This document shows positions 44,997 to 54,699 of a stretch of 64,000 nucleotides of DNA, piece after piece. Source of the DNA: Beroe forskalii. Its lineage: Eukaryota; Ctenophora; Nuda; Beroida; Beroidae. The notes below the pieces were generated by a model. That model saw only the letters and a list, made by a program, of their open reading frames with translations. It did no database searches and was not told where the DNA came from. The stretch covers positions 372,001 through 436,000 of the forward strand of contig WFMF01000097.1 in NCBI GenBank assembly GCA_011033025.1. The letters run 5' to 3'. The position numbers and the translations under genes are program-made. Every line of letters starts with the position of its first letter. The first letter of the stretch is position 1.

Positions 44997-46827
44997 AGGG
45001 GTTCTCTGGTATAGAATTGACTTTATATGAAATTGAAATCATTATGATTTTATCATACCTCACCTTACACGTAATAAAATGTTGAAATCCCCATCCCTCT
45101 ATCTTTATTATTTCGCGAGTTATTGCGGTTTAAAAATTTAGCGCGATGACGTCACTCCAGCACCAACATGTTGTCGCGCAGTGTTATATTACAGGTGAAA
45201 CAGCTTATTGTACTATTGTAGTGGGGAATAGGTGTGAAATCTGGTGAAATTGTTACGGCATGCTTATATAGTATTTCATCCTAGTTCATGGACGGAATTT
45301 ACTACTTTCACCTTAGGTTTTGATGATTTTCCAAATTATACATTTTGAAGCGGTTTTATTCATCATGATTGACTAAATATGATAATTGATACTATTACTA
45401 CGTGCAAATCATAATGCATATTCACAGTAATATTAACATAGGTATAGTAACGCACTTTTACATGGACAATGAACAGTGAAAAGATATCAGAGTAAACCAA
45501 ATAGTCTTATGAACTGTTGCTGGAATCCAGATTCCGGACTGATGTTAGAGGGAACTGTTGTCAGAGTTTACACTCTTGTTTGAATGGTTGTTGGAATCCA
45601 GACTGGTGTCAAAATGAACTTTTGTCATTTGAGTGAACACTGTTGCTTGTTGGAATCCGGACTTGAGTCAGAGTGAACTGTTGTCAAAGCAACTGAGTGA
45701 ACACTGAAGGTTGTTGGAATCCAGACTGGTGTCAGGGTGAATTAGTGTCAGAGTCACTCTCGCACTTATTCACTCTGGCACCAGTCGGAAGTCCAACACT
45801 GAACTGATGTTGGAATCAGGAATGGTGTCAGAGTGATCAGTGAATTGGTGTCCGAGTGATCACTGAGCTGTTGTTTGAATCCGGACTAGTGTCAGATTGA
45901 ATTGATGTTGGAGTAGACTGGCGTCAGTCAGAAAACAACGCAAACTCGGCCTCGGCTAAGAACTTGAACTCGGTCGTTTACTGTTGTTAGAGTGAACTGG
46001 TGTTAGAAGAAACAGTGAACCTACTTCGGAATCGGCTAGAATGGGAATTAATATAGATTCAGAGTGAACATGTACTATAGTCGGTAAGATTAGACCGGAG
46101 TGGACTTGTGTCAGAGTATAAAACTTGTTTAAACCGGGACTATTTTCACGAGTTCATGAGCCAGAGTTTTGGTGTTAGAGAGGACAGGTCCTACATTGCA
46201 CTCTTTTCAGAACTGAAACTTGTCAAAACTTGTTAAAAAGTGAATTTTAGTCGGACTGAACAGTTGTCAAAATATAATTGAACTGGTCGACCGGTATTAC
46301 GGTAAGAAGGAACTTAGAGTAAATCGCTACTGAAGAGTGACGAGTTTCACTTTCAGAATGAACTGAAGTCAGATCAAATAAGGGGGTGAGTGAAGGTATC
46401 TCGGAGTTAGCTGATGCCTTAAAGTACTGATTTCACAATGAAAACTGTCAGAATTTACTGCAGGCAAGATGGGCTCATTTCCCATCCTATTGTCCCAAAA
46501 TGAATGCATAAATAGTCGAGTGTATCAATTAACTAACATATCTAATCAGCAAAAAATCATTTAAAAAGAAAATAAGAAAACTAAAAGTGAAGCAAACAAT
46601 AAAAGTAATGTGGGAAATACCAATTTTATCACGTATTTTAATAGCGCGCATAGCAGTCAGTTGCGGTCTGGTGCAGTAGTGACGTCATCGCGCCGTAACA
46701 TAAAGGTGCGATATCTCGCGATAGGAGGCACCTAGAAACATGGGAATTTCACCATGATTATTGTTACAGAAATAATTGATAAATTGGATCATGAAAAATA
46801 GCACTTTTTCTGGAGCAGAGAACCCCT
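44997..46827. mobile_element. TTAA-flanked TIR element B, 1831 bp
   Basis: Termini AGGGGTTCTCTG and CAGAGAACCCCT (44997-45008, 46816-46827), flanked by TTAA at 44993-44996 and 46828-46831. Subterminal arms share, inverted, gcgcgatgacgtcact and neighbouring words over about 200 bp. The centre is a degenerate repeat, with no transposase. Likely non-autonomous. Confidence 0.8.
45500..46130. repeat. Degenerate tandem repeat inside element B
   Basis: Repeating words gttggaatccagactggtgtcag and gtgaactgttgtcagagt, irregularly spaced and about 40-70 bp per unit. It appears to be an old minisatellite captured in the transposon. Confidence 0.7.
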
Positions 46828-47454
46828 TTAATATATAACTGCTATTGGTCCATAACAAATTGCCTGCGCCAGTCCCTCGCACTACTTCCAGCTAATACTC
46901 TGAATCCAGACAATAAATCCGGACACTAGTAATTCTAAAATCTTAACTTGTCCAAACTGCTAGCTTACAAAAGAAAATGCAGTTAAATGTAAATATATGC
47001 TTAATGTATGCAAACAAATTCAATGCAGTACGTAGTATAAATGAGGCGGTCCTGCCTAACACACAACCCAGTGCTGCACAACTAGAATCTCCAACATGAC
47101 AGGTACTATTCTGCTTTGACACGTCAACTGAATATATTTTATCACTACGAGGTATATTATCCAGCACTTGTCCTGCTTCGTCCTGACCGACTTGACACTT
47201 CCTAAACCCTCCGTTGCTGGGCAACTGTATATGATATGCGTTGCTAGGGAGATGTTAACTCGTTGCTAGGGAGATTTTTACTCGTTGCTAGGGAGCTGTT
47301 TAGCGTTGCCAAGAAAACTTGTCAATAAGGAAGCCATTGAGGAAAGTAGTGAAACAACAGTCTGCTAGTAACGCTGCGTTGCCATGGTAACTGTAGTCTG
47401 TATGAGTGCGTTGTCATGGTTACAATAGGGCATGTAATCAGTGCTACTAGGTAA

Positions 47455-49866
47455 CTAAATGCCCGCAATTGGCGGCACGCTCTTCAGCTCCTTGACGTCC
47501 AGCTGCTTGATCACGTGAGTGAGTGAGAGCAGCTGGGCCACCTTCACGAGGGCCTCGTACCACGCTCCGAAGTCGGCGTGGGAGGTGGGGTAGATGCTGT
47601 ACTCGTGGTGGGTGGAGTGCTTCCCACTCTTAGACCGGAACACGAGGGTGATGCCCTGACACATCAGGTTCCCCGAGCAGGGCGCGTCTGAGGGCTGAAT
47701 GTCCGTTAGGTGCTCCAAGGCTGCTGATATCCGCTCTCCGTTGTGGTAAAACACCAGCTCGTCCTGGAAGAGCGTGACCTGCTTGTGTCCGTAGTTGACA
47801 GAGTTGCTGGAGTTGTCGCTCCCTCCTCGGCCCCCGGTGATGATCAGAACTTTGGAGGAGTGCAGGGACCGCGCCTCAGCCAGCCTGGCCGAGTCAGGGG
47901 CTCCGGCCTGCACAGCAGCGTTAATAGCCTCCACCCAGCGGTAGCCATCGTCTCTGTCCTCGGCCTGGAAGGTGTGCTGGATGTTGCTCGTGTCCGTCAC
48001 CAGGAACGCGTCGTGGCGTGCTTCGGACACCTCTGCTTTCTGGACGGTCAGCACGTTGTCCCACACCTCCTCGCAGTCCTCGTCCTCGAACAGTGCGAGG
48101 GACACCCCGTCCAGCGTGGCCCACACCCGGGTCCACATGATGCTGTTCCGACCGCTCACAATGCCCGTGGATTGGAGGAGGTAGCCGCGCGTCTCGTACG
48201 GCTGGCTTTCCACAGTGCCCTTGTCCCTGACCAACTTGCAGAGGTCCAGGACCCGGAGGATGGCTCCCCGGGTGCAGATCATGTAGCGGGTGTGCTGCTT
48301 GTGCACCCACGAGTCTCGGAGGAGGAGGGGCTGCTCTGACAAACCCCGCAACTTCACGTAGGGGGTGCTGGATTCGGGGGGCGTGTTGAGGGCGGGCTGC
48401 GACCGGGCGAGCCCCACCCGAGGGTCGAATACTTCGACCAGGGCGTATCTGTAGACGTGATTAGCAGGCAGTCCTAGTTTAACTACCACTTTCTTCAGAA
48501 TTTCTGAAGTCTGGGAGTCCTTCCTTGCACGAAATGCGACCTTTTCTTTTGACGGCTGGACGAGGTTTGTGTAAACTGGCAAACTCTCCTCGTAATCTGT
48601 GTTCACCATCGAGCTCCTTGGGATACTGAAGCTCTTCACCAACTTTCTAAAGCTTGCTCGCATACTTGACCTTCGATTAGATCGTCGAATGGGTGCCATG
48701 TCGTCCGTACTTTCAAATGAAACTGAGAACTTTTGCTTCTGAGCAAAACCGAGCTTCATATTCATGAGATCTTGGTAAATGGCTTGGAAGGACGGTCTGT
48801 TCTTCGGTTCGCTGTTCCAGCACTTCAACATGAGAGTGTAGAAGTCTTGGGGACACTCCTCAGACTTAGGGAGCCGGTAGCCCGTAGCAACACTGCGTTT
48901 TATCTGCCGGTTCTGGAAGGTTCCGTAAGGGGTTTTACCCCTGGTAATGAACTCGTAACAGAGGACACCATAGCTCCACACATCGCTAGCCTTCGTCAGC
49001 ACATTGTCCGTGTAAACTTCCGGGGCCGTCCATCGAATGGGGAAGAGAGTAGTCCTATCCAGGAGCTTGCACTCCGGGGAGTCGGCGTACCGGGCTAAAC
49101 CGAAGTCGCTGATCTTAACCACCCCCTGGACGCTCAGCAAGATGTTCCGCGCAGCGATGTCGCAGTGCAGGATGTTCTTGCTGTGGATGTGGTCCAGCCC
49201 GGCAGCCACCTCCAGGGCTTTCCCAATGAGCCGTTCCGTGGTCAGGTCCGGGTCAGTGCGGAGCATGTCTAGGATAGCACCCCCCATGAGCTCGAGCACG
49301 TGGGCGTGGCGCTTGTTGATGTTCTGCAGGCACACCGCGTACAGGATCACGATGTTGTTGTGCTTCAAGCTCCGCAAGATCTCTGCTTCCCTGCTGAAGT
49401 CGTCCACCGCCTGGTCGGAGCAGTAGGGGTGCAGCGCTTTGATGGCAACCGAGCAGTTCTCCCACGATCCCTGGAAAACGGAGGCGAACTTGCCCTTGCC
49501 CAGCATGATGGAACTGTACCGCAGACTGTTCTCCGGCACTTCGCACGCCTTCAGCGAGTCCACCTTCTTCCTGTAGCTGTAGAGCTTGTGCTTGCCGGTG
49601 TTGATCTTCATGTAAGCTATCTCCGTGTCCATGAAGACCATCCAGTTGTCACACAGCTGGAAACCGCACTCCGCCAGGAACTCCTGTACTCCCGGGTTGG
49701 CGTGGAAGAACTTGGTGTCCCGCTTTATCTTCTTGAACCGGGGCTTCTCCGGGTTAAAGAGGACATTCTGGATGAGTTTGAGGAGGGTAAGGGTGACGTC
49801 AAGGAACTCATCCTCTGTTTTGCTGTTCCAAATGTTATCTAATACCTGATCCGCTGCAACGTCCAT
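47455..49866 (-). CDS. PUB - tyrosine kinase - RA - PH - PH-like protein, 803 aa
   Basis: Intact frame from ATG 49864-49866 to TAG. Domains: PUB/PUG about 15-100 (NPEKPRFKKIKRD, NPGVQEFLAECGF), which in other proteins binds the C-terminal tail of p97/VCP; protein kinase about 118-372, with GKGKFASV 123-130, VAIK lysine 143, alpha-C Glu 160, HCDIAARN 234-241, DFG 254-256, PIRWTAPE 276-283 (the AARN and RWTAPE patterns are tyrosine-kinase type); basic, Ser-rich linker 390-425; Ras-association domain about 437-532 (KVVVKLGLP, LSEQPLLLRDSW); PH domain about 558-655 (TRGYLLQ, terminal Trp 644); a second PH-like domain about 670-780. RA followed by PH recalls GRB7/10/14 and RIAM/lamellipodin. It probably couples a Ras-like GTPase and phosphoinositide membrane to phosphorylation, with p97/ubiquitin as a further partner; this is inferred from domains. 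The HRD arginine is Cys and the usual activation-loop Tyr is Lys. An in-frame TAA lies six codons upstream of the ATG. A longer form with upstream exons is possible. Confidence 0.9.
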   Translation of the reverse strand: MDVAADQVLDNIWNSKTEDEFLDVTLTLLKLIQNVLFNPEKPRFKKIKRDTKFFHANPGVQEFLAECGFQLCDNWMVFMDTEIAYMKINTGKHKLYSYRKKVDSLKACEVPENSLRYSSIMLGKGKFASVFQGSWENCSVAIKALHPYCSDQAVDDFSREAEILRSLKHNNIVILYAVCLQNINKRHAHVLELMGGAILDMLRTDPDLTTERLIGKALEVAAGLDHIHSKNILHCDIAARNILLSVQGVVKISDFGLARYADSPECKLLDRTTLFPIRWTAPEVYTDNVLTKASDVWSYGVLCYEFITRGKTPYGTFQNRQIKRSVATGYRLPKSEECPQDFYTLMLKCWNSEPKNRPSFQAIYQDLMNMKLGFAQKQKFSVSFESTDDMAPIRRSNRRSSMRASFRKLVKSFSIPRSSMVNTDYEESLPVYTNLVQPSKEKVAFRARKDSQTSEILKKVVVKLGLPANHVYRYALVEVFDPRVGLARSQPALNTPPESSTPYVKLRGLSEQPLLLRDSWVHKQHTRYMICTRGAILRVLDLCKLVRDKGTVESQPYETRGYLLQSTGIVSGRNSIMWTRVWATLDGVSLALFEDEDCEEVWDNVLTVQKAEVSEARHDAFLVTDTSNIQHTFQAEDRDDGYRWVEAINAAVQAGAPDSARLAEARSLHSSKVLIITGGRGGSDNSSNSVNYGHKQVTLFQDELVFYHNGERISAALEHLTDIQPSDAPCSGNLMCQGITLVFRSKSGKHSTHHEYSIYPTSHADFGAWYEALVKVAQLLSLTHVIKQLDVKELKSVPPIAGI

Positions 49867-49883
49867 ATCAATTCTTGTATCAT

Positions 49884-52371
49884 CTTAAACGACTCATCGA
49901 GATAAGTACCAACTTCGAACAAGTTCAAACGTTATTTAAACGTTAGGTGGAGGAGTGATCAGCCCAGCAACCGTGCTGAATGGGCTTTTCTGGGAGGCTA
50001 TTTTAGCTCATATACTTCCTCAGTTAGTTAATTGTTATTCAAACATGGCGAAAGTATAATAAATCGTCAAATTGATGAATCAGAGTTTTCGCTCGGCTCT
50101 TTGATTTATGAATTGGATAGTAATTCATGTAATTAGATAAATTAATAAGATACAATACCTCGTCAGTTACAGTAACATATAAATGTATAACATAGGTCCT
50201 CATAGCGCAAGATCGACGAGAAGAAACAATTAGCGAAGTAATGGCTATGTTTAGAGGCAGCACTAACTCGACTAATGCCCGAAGTCTAGAACCTTGCATG
50301 CAGTGTGTCTGTACTCAGTAGCTACCGCATTGTATAACGACTTGTAATGACTCCTCGTATAAATTACAAGCTTTTGCAGCGAAGTAAGAGAGCTCGCTAT
50401 AAAGTACATGCGCCATTTTAATCTGTTTAATACGTGTTAAACGCAATTTTCATTTCATCAAGGGCTCATCTGTTAGTCCAAAATGGTTACCAATCACGTA
50501 TCGAATCAGACGAAAACAGACGACTTCAACTGAAGAACTGGGGGCAAAATTTTCATTGTGGTGATGCATAATGCGACAAGATGCAAAATTAAGTGTCAGA
50601 AACTAGAATAAATGAAGCTGAAACTTGATACAAACATAGAGAAATGAAGCAGATAAAAGATTTCGAATTTCCTCACATGAAATTATGCCTAATGTTCACT
50701 GCAATTCATAAACATGCGTACTATTTCATGCGTTATGACGGTTCTGAGTCCAGGCTGAAATAGGAGAAGTATGGATTAAACTGAACTTTTACAATGAAGA
50801 AAAACCGACGGCGTCAACATGATCAAAAGCATTCGTCATATGAACCTCAAAAAAACGCCAGATTCAGCATCTTGCCAAAAGAAAGGAGACAACGTGAATT
50901 ATGGAATGAGCCCAAGGAGCATTCAAGACAATATTCCTGTGATATGATTATTTTTCACGAGATAAAACTTCTCTGTTACAAGAAAGAGTGGAATTAGAAT
51001 TATACAGTTGCAAGTATCCGGTTGTAATTTGATTAACTTGTGATGGAACAGAAAACATTACGCAACGGTAACATTCAATATTCATCGAGTGAGTTACTCA
51101 GATAACTGCAAGCTTCATCTTCAGCACATAATCCAATCAAGACATTGCCTTCTAATACATACAAAACACAGATTCACGAAGAACAAACGGAATTTTAACA
51201 AAATTGTCAACCATCGCCGGATGAGAGAACAACTCATATATTGTACGTTGCGCGCGCAAATAAAATTAGACTTTGTAAAACAGCGCTCGATTTTAAAGTC
51301 ACCTATAATTCTCACTTTTAGTTCGCTAATGCGCGGCGTAATCTTTGGATTCACAAATCCTTTCCTCCAACAAAATTAAAAAAAACTTCGCCTGAGAATT
51401 GTCGGAATATTAGAATAAAGAATATTAGAATAATACTTTTAAAAATTCCATAATTTTGGTTTTGAAAATAATTGCCTCAGCTCAGTTTTTTTTCAAATAA
51501 ATTTTTAAAGTTGAGGCGACGCGCATTAAAATGAAACCGCCTTTTTTGCGCGCGTTTGCATTTCAGATCTGTTGCTATTGATTATGCATCGCATAATGAT
51601 ATCAGCTTCCACTAGAAAATTTTTTAATTATAATTCTTTTGGCTTTTAATCTACATTTAGTTATTGACACAATCAGAAGTCGGTGTGTATGTGAGTGAAC
51701 GTGTCATAGAATGTATTCATTGACTTATTGAACATCAAATAAGAACAAACGGCTGTGCGGTTTTTAGTAGTGCTCATTTATTTCCACGTAATTCGATCTA
51801 CTGCTACCTAGTTTTAATAAGATTGGACAAAGGTCATTGAGCTATAGAGAGCGAGAGGCTGTGTGTACATTCACATTAACTATACATCTTTCCAGTGTAC
51901 ATGCTTGTATATTGAGTTGCAGTATGAAAGGTATAGTTGTGATTGCCTTTATACAGTTTATTCCTGTCCATGCTGCCGGCTACATGATTTGCAGAATGAT
52001 TTCAGTGAAGTACATAGAATGTATAGCTCTGTTGACTATTAACTGAATTTAAAAGACGATACCTGATCATACCATTCATAACGGGTCAAATCGCAGCACT
52101 TCTGCGCTGTGGTTTGTAGATTAGACTACATTAATATTCGGTCTGTGATAAATTTACGATTTATTGATTCATCCGGATTTAATCGATCCGTATTTTCTTT
52201 TCGTAATTTTGTATTGAATGAGTTGCATGTAGCAGTCAGTTGCATCTAATTTCTAGGTCAGTTTACTGTAGGTACCAATTACCATTCCTAGAAATGCTTG
52301 ATAATTCCGGAAAATGACGTCAATTCCTAATTTTACCCGTTTTCCCCAATTTGCAACCTCATTTGTTTTAC
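49884..52371. other. Spacer or intron upstream of the kinase exon, no further exon found
   Basis: AT-rich, with short frames on both strands (for example 51089-51379) but no good splice contexts. If the kinase includes the exons at 52.4, 53.2 and 58.2 kb, this is its last intron. Confidence 0.4.
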
Positions 52372-52471
52372 CGTTGGCAGTTGATTGCGATCTTTCGAGG
52401 TCCTTTGGATGCTTCAGGACTGTCCATTCCTCCGTCCACTTCTTAGTGACACTGAACCGTCTTTTCTTTAC
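52372..52471 (-). CDS. Exon: basic segment KKRRFSVTKKW, possible kinase exon 3
   Basis: Acceptor tgtag|g and donor g|gtaaaa bracket 33 codons, VKKRRFSVTKKWTEEW to SQSTAN, starting in phase 0 and ending in phase 1. It joins in frame with the exon at 53196-53306. A downstream junction at 49883 (ttaag|atgata) would continue in phase into the kinase frame, adding DDTRID before its Met. No domain is recognised. Confidence 0.55.
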
Positions 52472-52739
52472 CTACAAACATTCGTTTTAGACATATAGCT
52501 ATATAGAAGCAGCAACAAACCGAATTAAATCAGCCCAATTCAAGTTAAACAATCAGAATCCCTCCCGAACACACCCAAGAACCGCCCATGAATCAAGTCG
52601 GATCAGCCCACAAAAACGAATTGGTTATTTTGCCATGATTTGCCTTTATTCGGTTTGTCTCGCCCTTCAAGTGTAAGCTGCCTCATGTTCCGACTAGTAA
52701 GGGGGTTAGGACTTAAGTACGAGCATAACATCCTCAGAG

Positions 52740-52895
52740 AGTCAGAGGAGGATCGATCTCAGGCCAATTTATCTCGTAATATTTCAACTGCGAGCAAAGG
52801 TGTGGGTTAGGACTAGCCATGAGGTTTACGGTGAGGGTTGGGGTGATGGTTATAGGACCGGAAAACGGAGATGAAGTGTCCTGAGATCAAATTTC
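52740..52895. repeat. Dispersed repeat with ccctaa-like core (copy 3, inverted)
   Basis: The reverse complement contains ctcaggacacttcatctcc, a degenerate taaccc stretch and tttgctcgcagttgaaatattacgag, as in the copies at 11.8 and 22.4 kb. Confidence 0.6.
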
Positions 52896-53195
52896 ATGCA
52901 GTTGATCTGGCTAATTCCTGCTTTTATCTTAGCCAGGCAAAATCAGCGTTGTTTTTTAATTATTGAGTCTTGTCAGCACGTTTACGGAGTAGTGAGTGTA
53001 TTCAAATATCTCTGAGATGTGTTAATTACTTCTCATTAAGAAGTTTTGCATATTTCCCTCGTTTTACAGTATTGTATTTAGTTCCCTAAATAATTTATTA
53101 TCAATATTGAATGAAATTTGTCGAATTATTCCCTTGAGATAGTTGCGAGATTCCCTTGGAATAACCGCGTCCTACTAATATGGTAATTATGTAAC

Positions 53196-53306
53196 CTTGA
53201 AGCTTGTTCTTGACTTGACCCCGCTGAGTACTGGTGTCCCTGTTCTCAGGTGCTTGGGTAGCGGTATTCCGCTTTTCTGCAGGTCCATGGTCCGGACCTC
53301 TTCCAC
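53196..53306 (-). CDS. Exon of the same minus-strand gene, possible kinase exon 2
   Basis: 37 codons in phase 0 at both ends, VEEVRTMDLQKSGIPLPKHL to SRTSFK, with acceptor ttcag|gtg and donor aag|gttaca. Both flanking exons join in frame. The composition is basic and proline-containing, like a flexible N-terminal extension. Confidence 0.6.
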
Positions 53307-53449
53307 CTGAAACATACTCAGCGTTAGGATCATGATATGATCATACACCATTGCGGCATTGCATTGTAATGCCGCAATACCGTATACATATTCTTACGAG
53401 CAGATGTCGCTGTCACAAGTGCGAAAATTGAGGCGCACTTGTGATGCCC

Positions 53450-54690
53450 TTGTGTCGCACCTGTGGCCCTGCCGTGTCGCACCTGTGACCCTGCTGTGTC
53501 GCAACTGTGACCCTGCTGTGTCGCACCTGTGACCTAGTTGTGTCGCACCTGTAGCACTGCTGTGTCGCACCTGTGACCCTGCTGTGTCGCACCTGTGACC
53601 TAGTTGTGTCGCACCTCAGGGCTGGATCCAGGGCGGAAAAAGTGGGGGGGTTGTAAATTTTGGCGAGGGAGGTGGCGCGCAGCGCCGCCGAGGGAGCTAT
53701 GGCAGGGGTCTGGGGTGCAGCCCCATCAGAGTCCAGGGGCAGGAGCCCCCTGATGGGGAAAATTTTTCAGAAAATGAAGTCATTTTGCTAAAATCTCCTT
53801 CATATTTTTCCATAGAAACCTATGAATTTATGCTTTCAGTAATAGACAATATGAGCTAAATAATAAATTAGGATTCAGGAAACACCTCACATTCATGATT
53901 TTTCATATTTCCTCTGAGACTCATTTTTATTGTTTTTTGTGGTCCGCTCTTCGGTCGCAAAATTGGAAAATGACCACAAATGAATGCGAATTGCAAGGTA
54001 TATCAGTACTATGCGATTTATAATCTTAGGTCTAACTGATTTTTCTGAGCACTGCAAGTGGAAATTTGAAAGTTCCACATCGAACACAACTAAGGACTAC
54101 CAATTTAGCCACATAGATGATAATGAATCACAACATAACAGCCCGCTGCAGACGATAATTTTCAGTGTTTTGGATCCCTGACTGAGTGTCTGACTGTTTC
54201 TACACCAGTTGTGTAACAGCTCGCAACAGCTCACTGCAATCAAAATTTACCATGGGTTTTTCGCATTTGAATCTACCTCCAAAGTCAATTTGGTGCCGGC
54301 TGTTTCGGACTGGCTCTGTCTTGACCAGTGCAGAAAGCAGTTGTTTAGAATAATTTGATCAAAACAGCCCACCGCAGGTGGTTTTTGCATCCAAATATTG
54401 AAAATTATGTGCTTGAAACTGAAAACTTGCTAACTGGGGTTAGAACTGGCTAAAGAATAATCAAGTCAATGAACTCTCCGTGTACATAAAACATAACAAA
54501 TATTACAACCCCAACAACCCCACTCTAAAACCAACAACCCCACAACCCCACTACAACCCCACTCGAGAAAAAGTGGGGGGGTTGCAACCCCCCCAAAACC
54601 CCATTGTAGATCCACCCCTGTCGCACCTGTGACCTAGTTGTGTCGCACCTGTAGCACTGCTGTGTCGCACCTGTGACCCTGCTGTGTCAG
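53450..54690. repeat. 21-bp satellite tgtcgcacctgtgaccctgc, interrupted by a transposon
   Basis: Units lie at 53450-53616 and 54621-54690 and would be continuous without the element between them. Confidence 0.9.
53617..54620. mobile_element. hAT-like non-autonomous element, 1004 bp
   Basis: Left end CAGGGCTGGATCCAG, right end complementary CAGGGGTGGATCTAC (13 of 15 match), typical of hAT termini. It is flanked by TCGCACCT on both sides (53609-53616, 54621-54628), matching the 8-bp hAT target duplication, although the satellite itself contains that word. The interior has G-rich hairpins and short frames only. Confidence 0.75.
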
Positions 54691-54699
54691 CAACATTCG

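Noticed and set aside
47743..48339. 198-aa plus-strand open frame, and further long frames at 49300-49842 and 41779-42429
   Set aside because: They are antisense to the kinase and CEP44 coding sequences and arise from their GC-rich codons.
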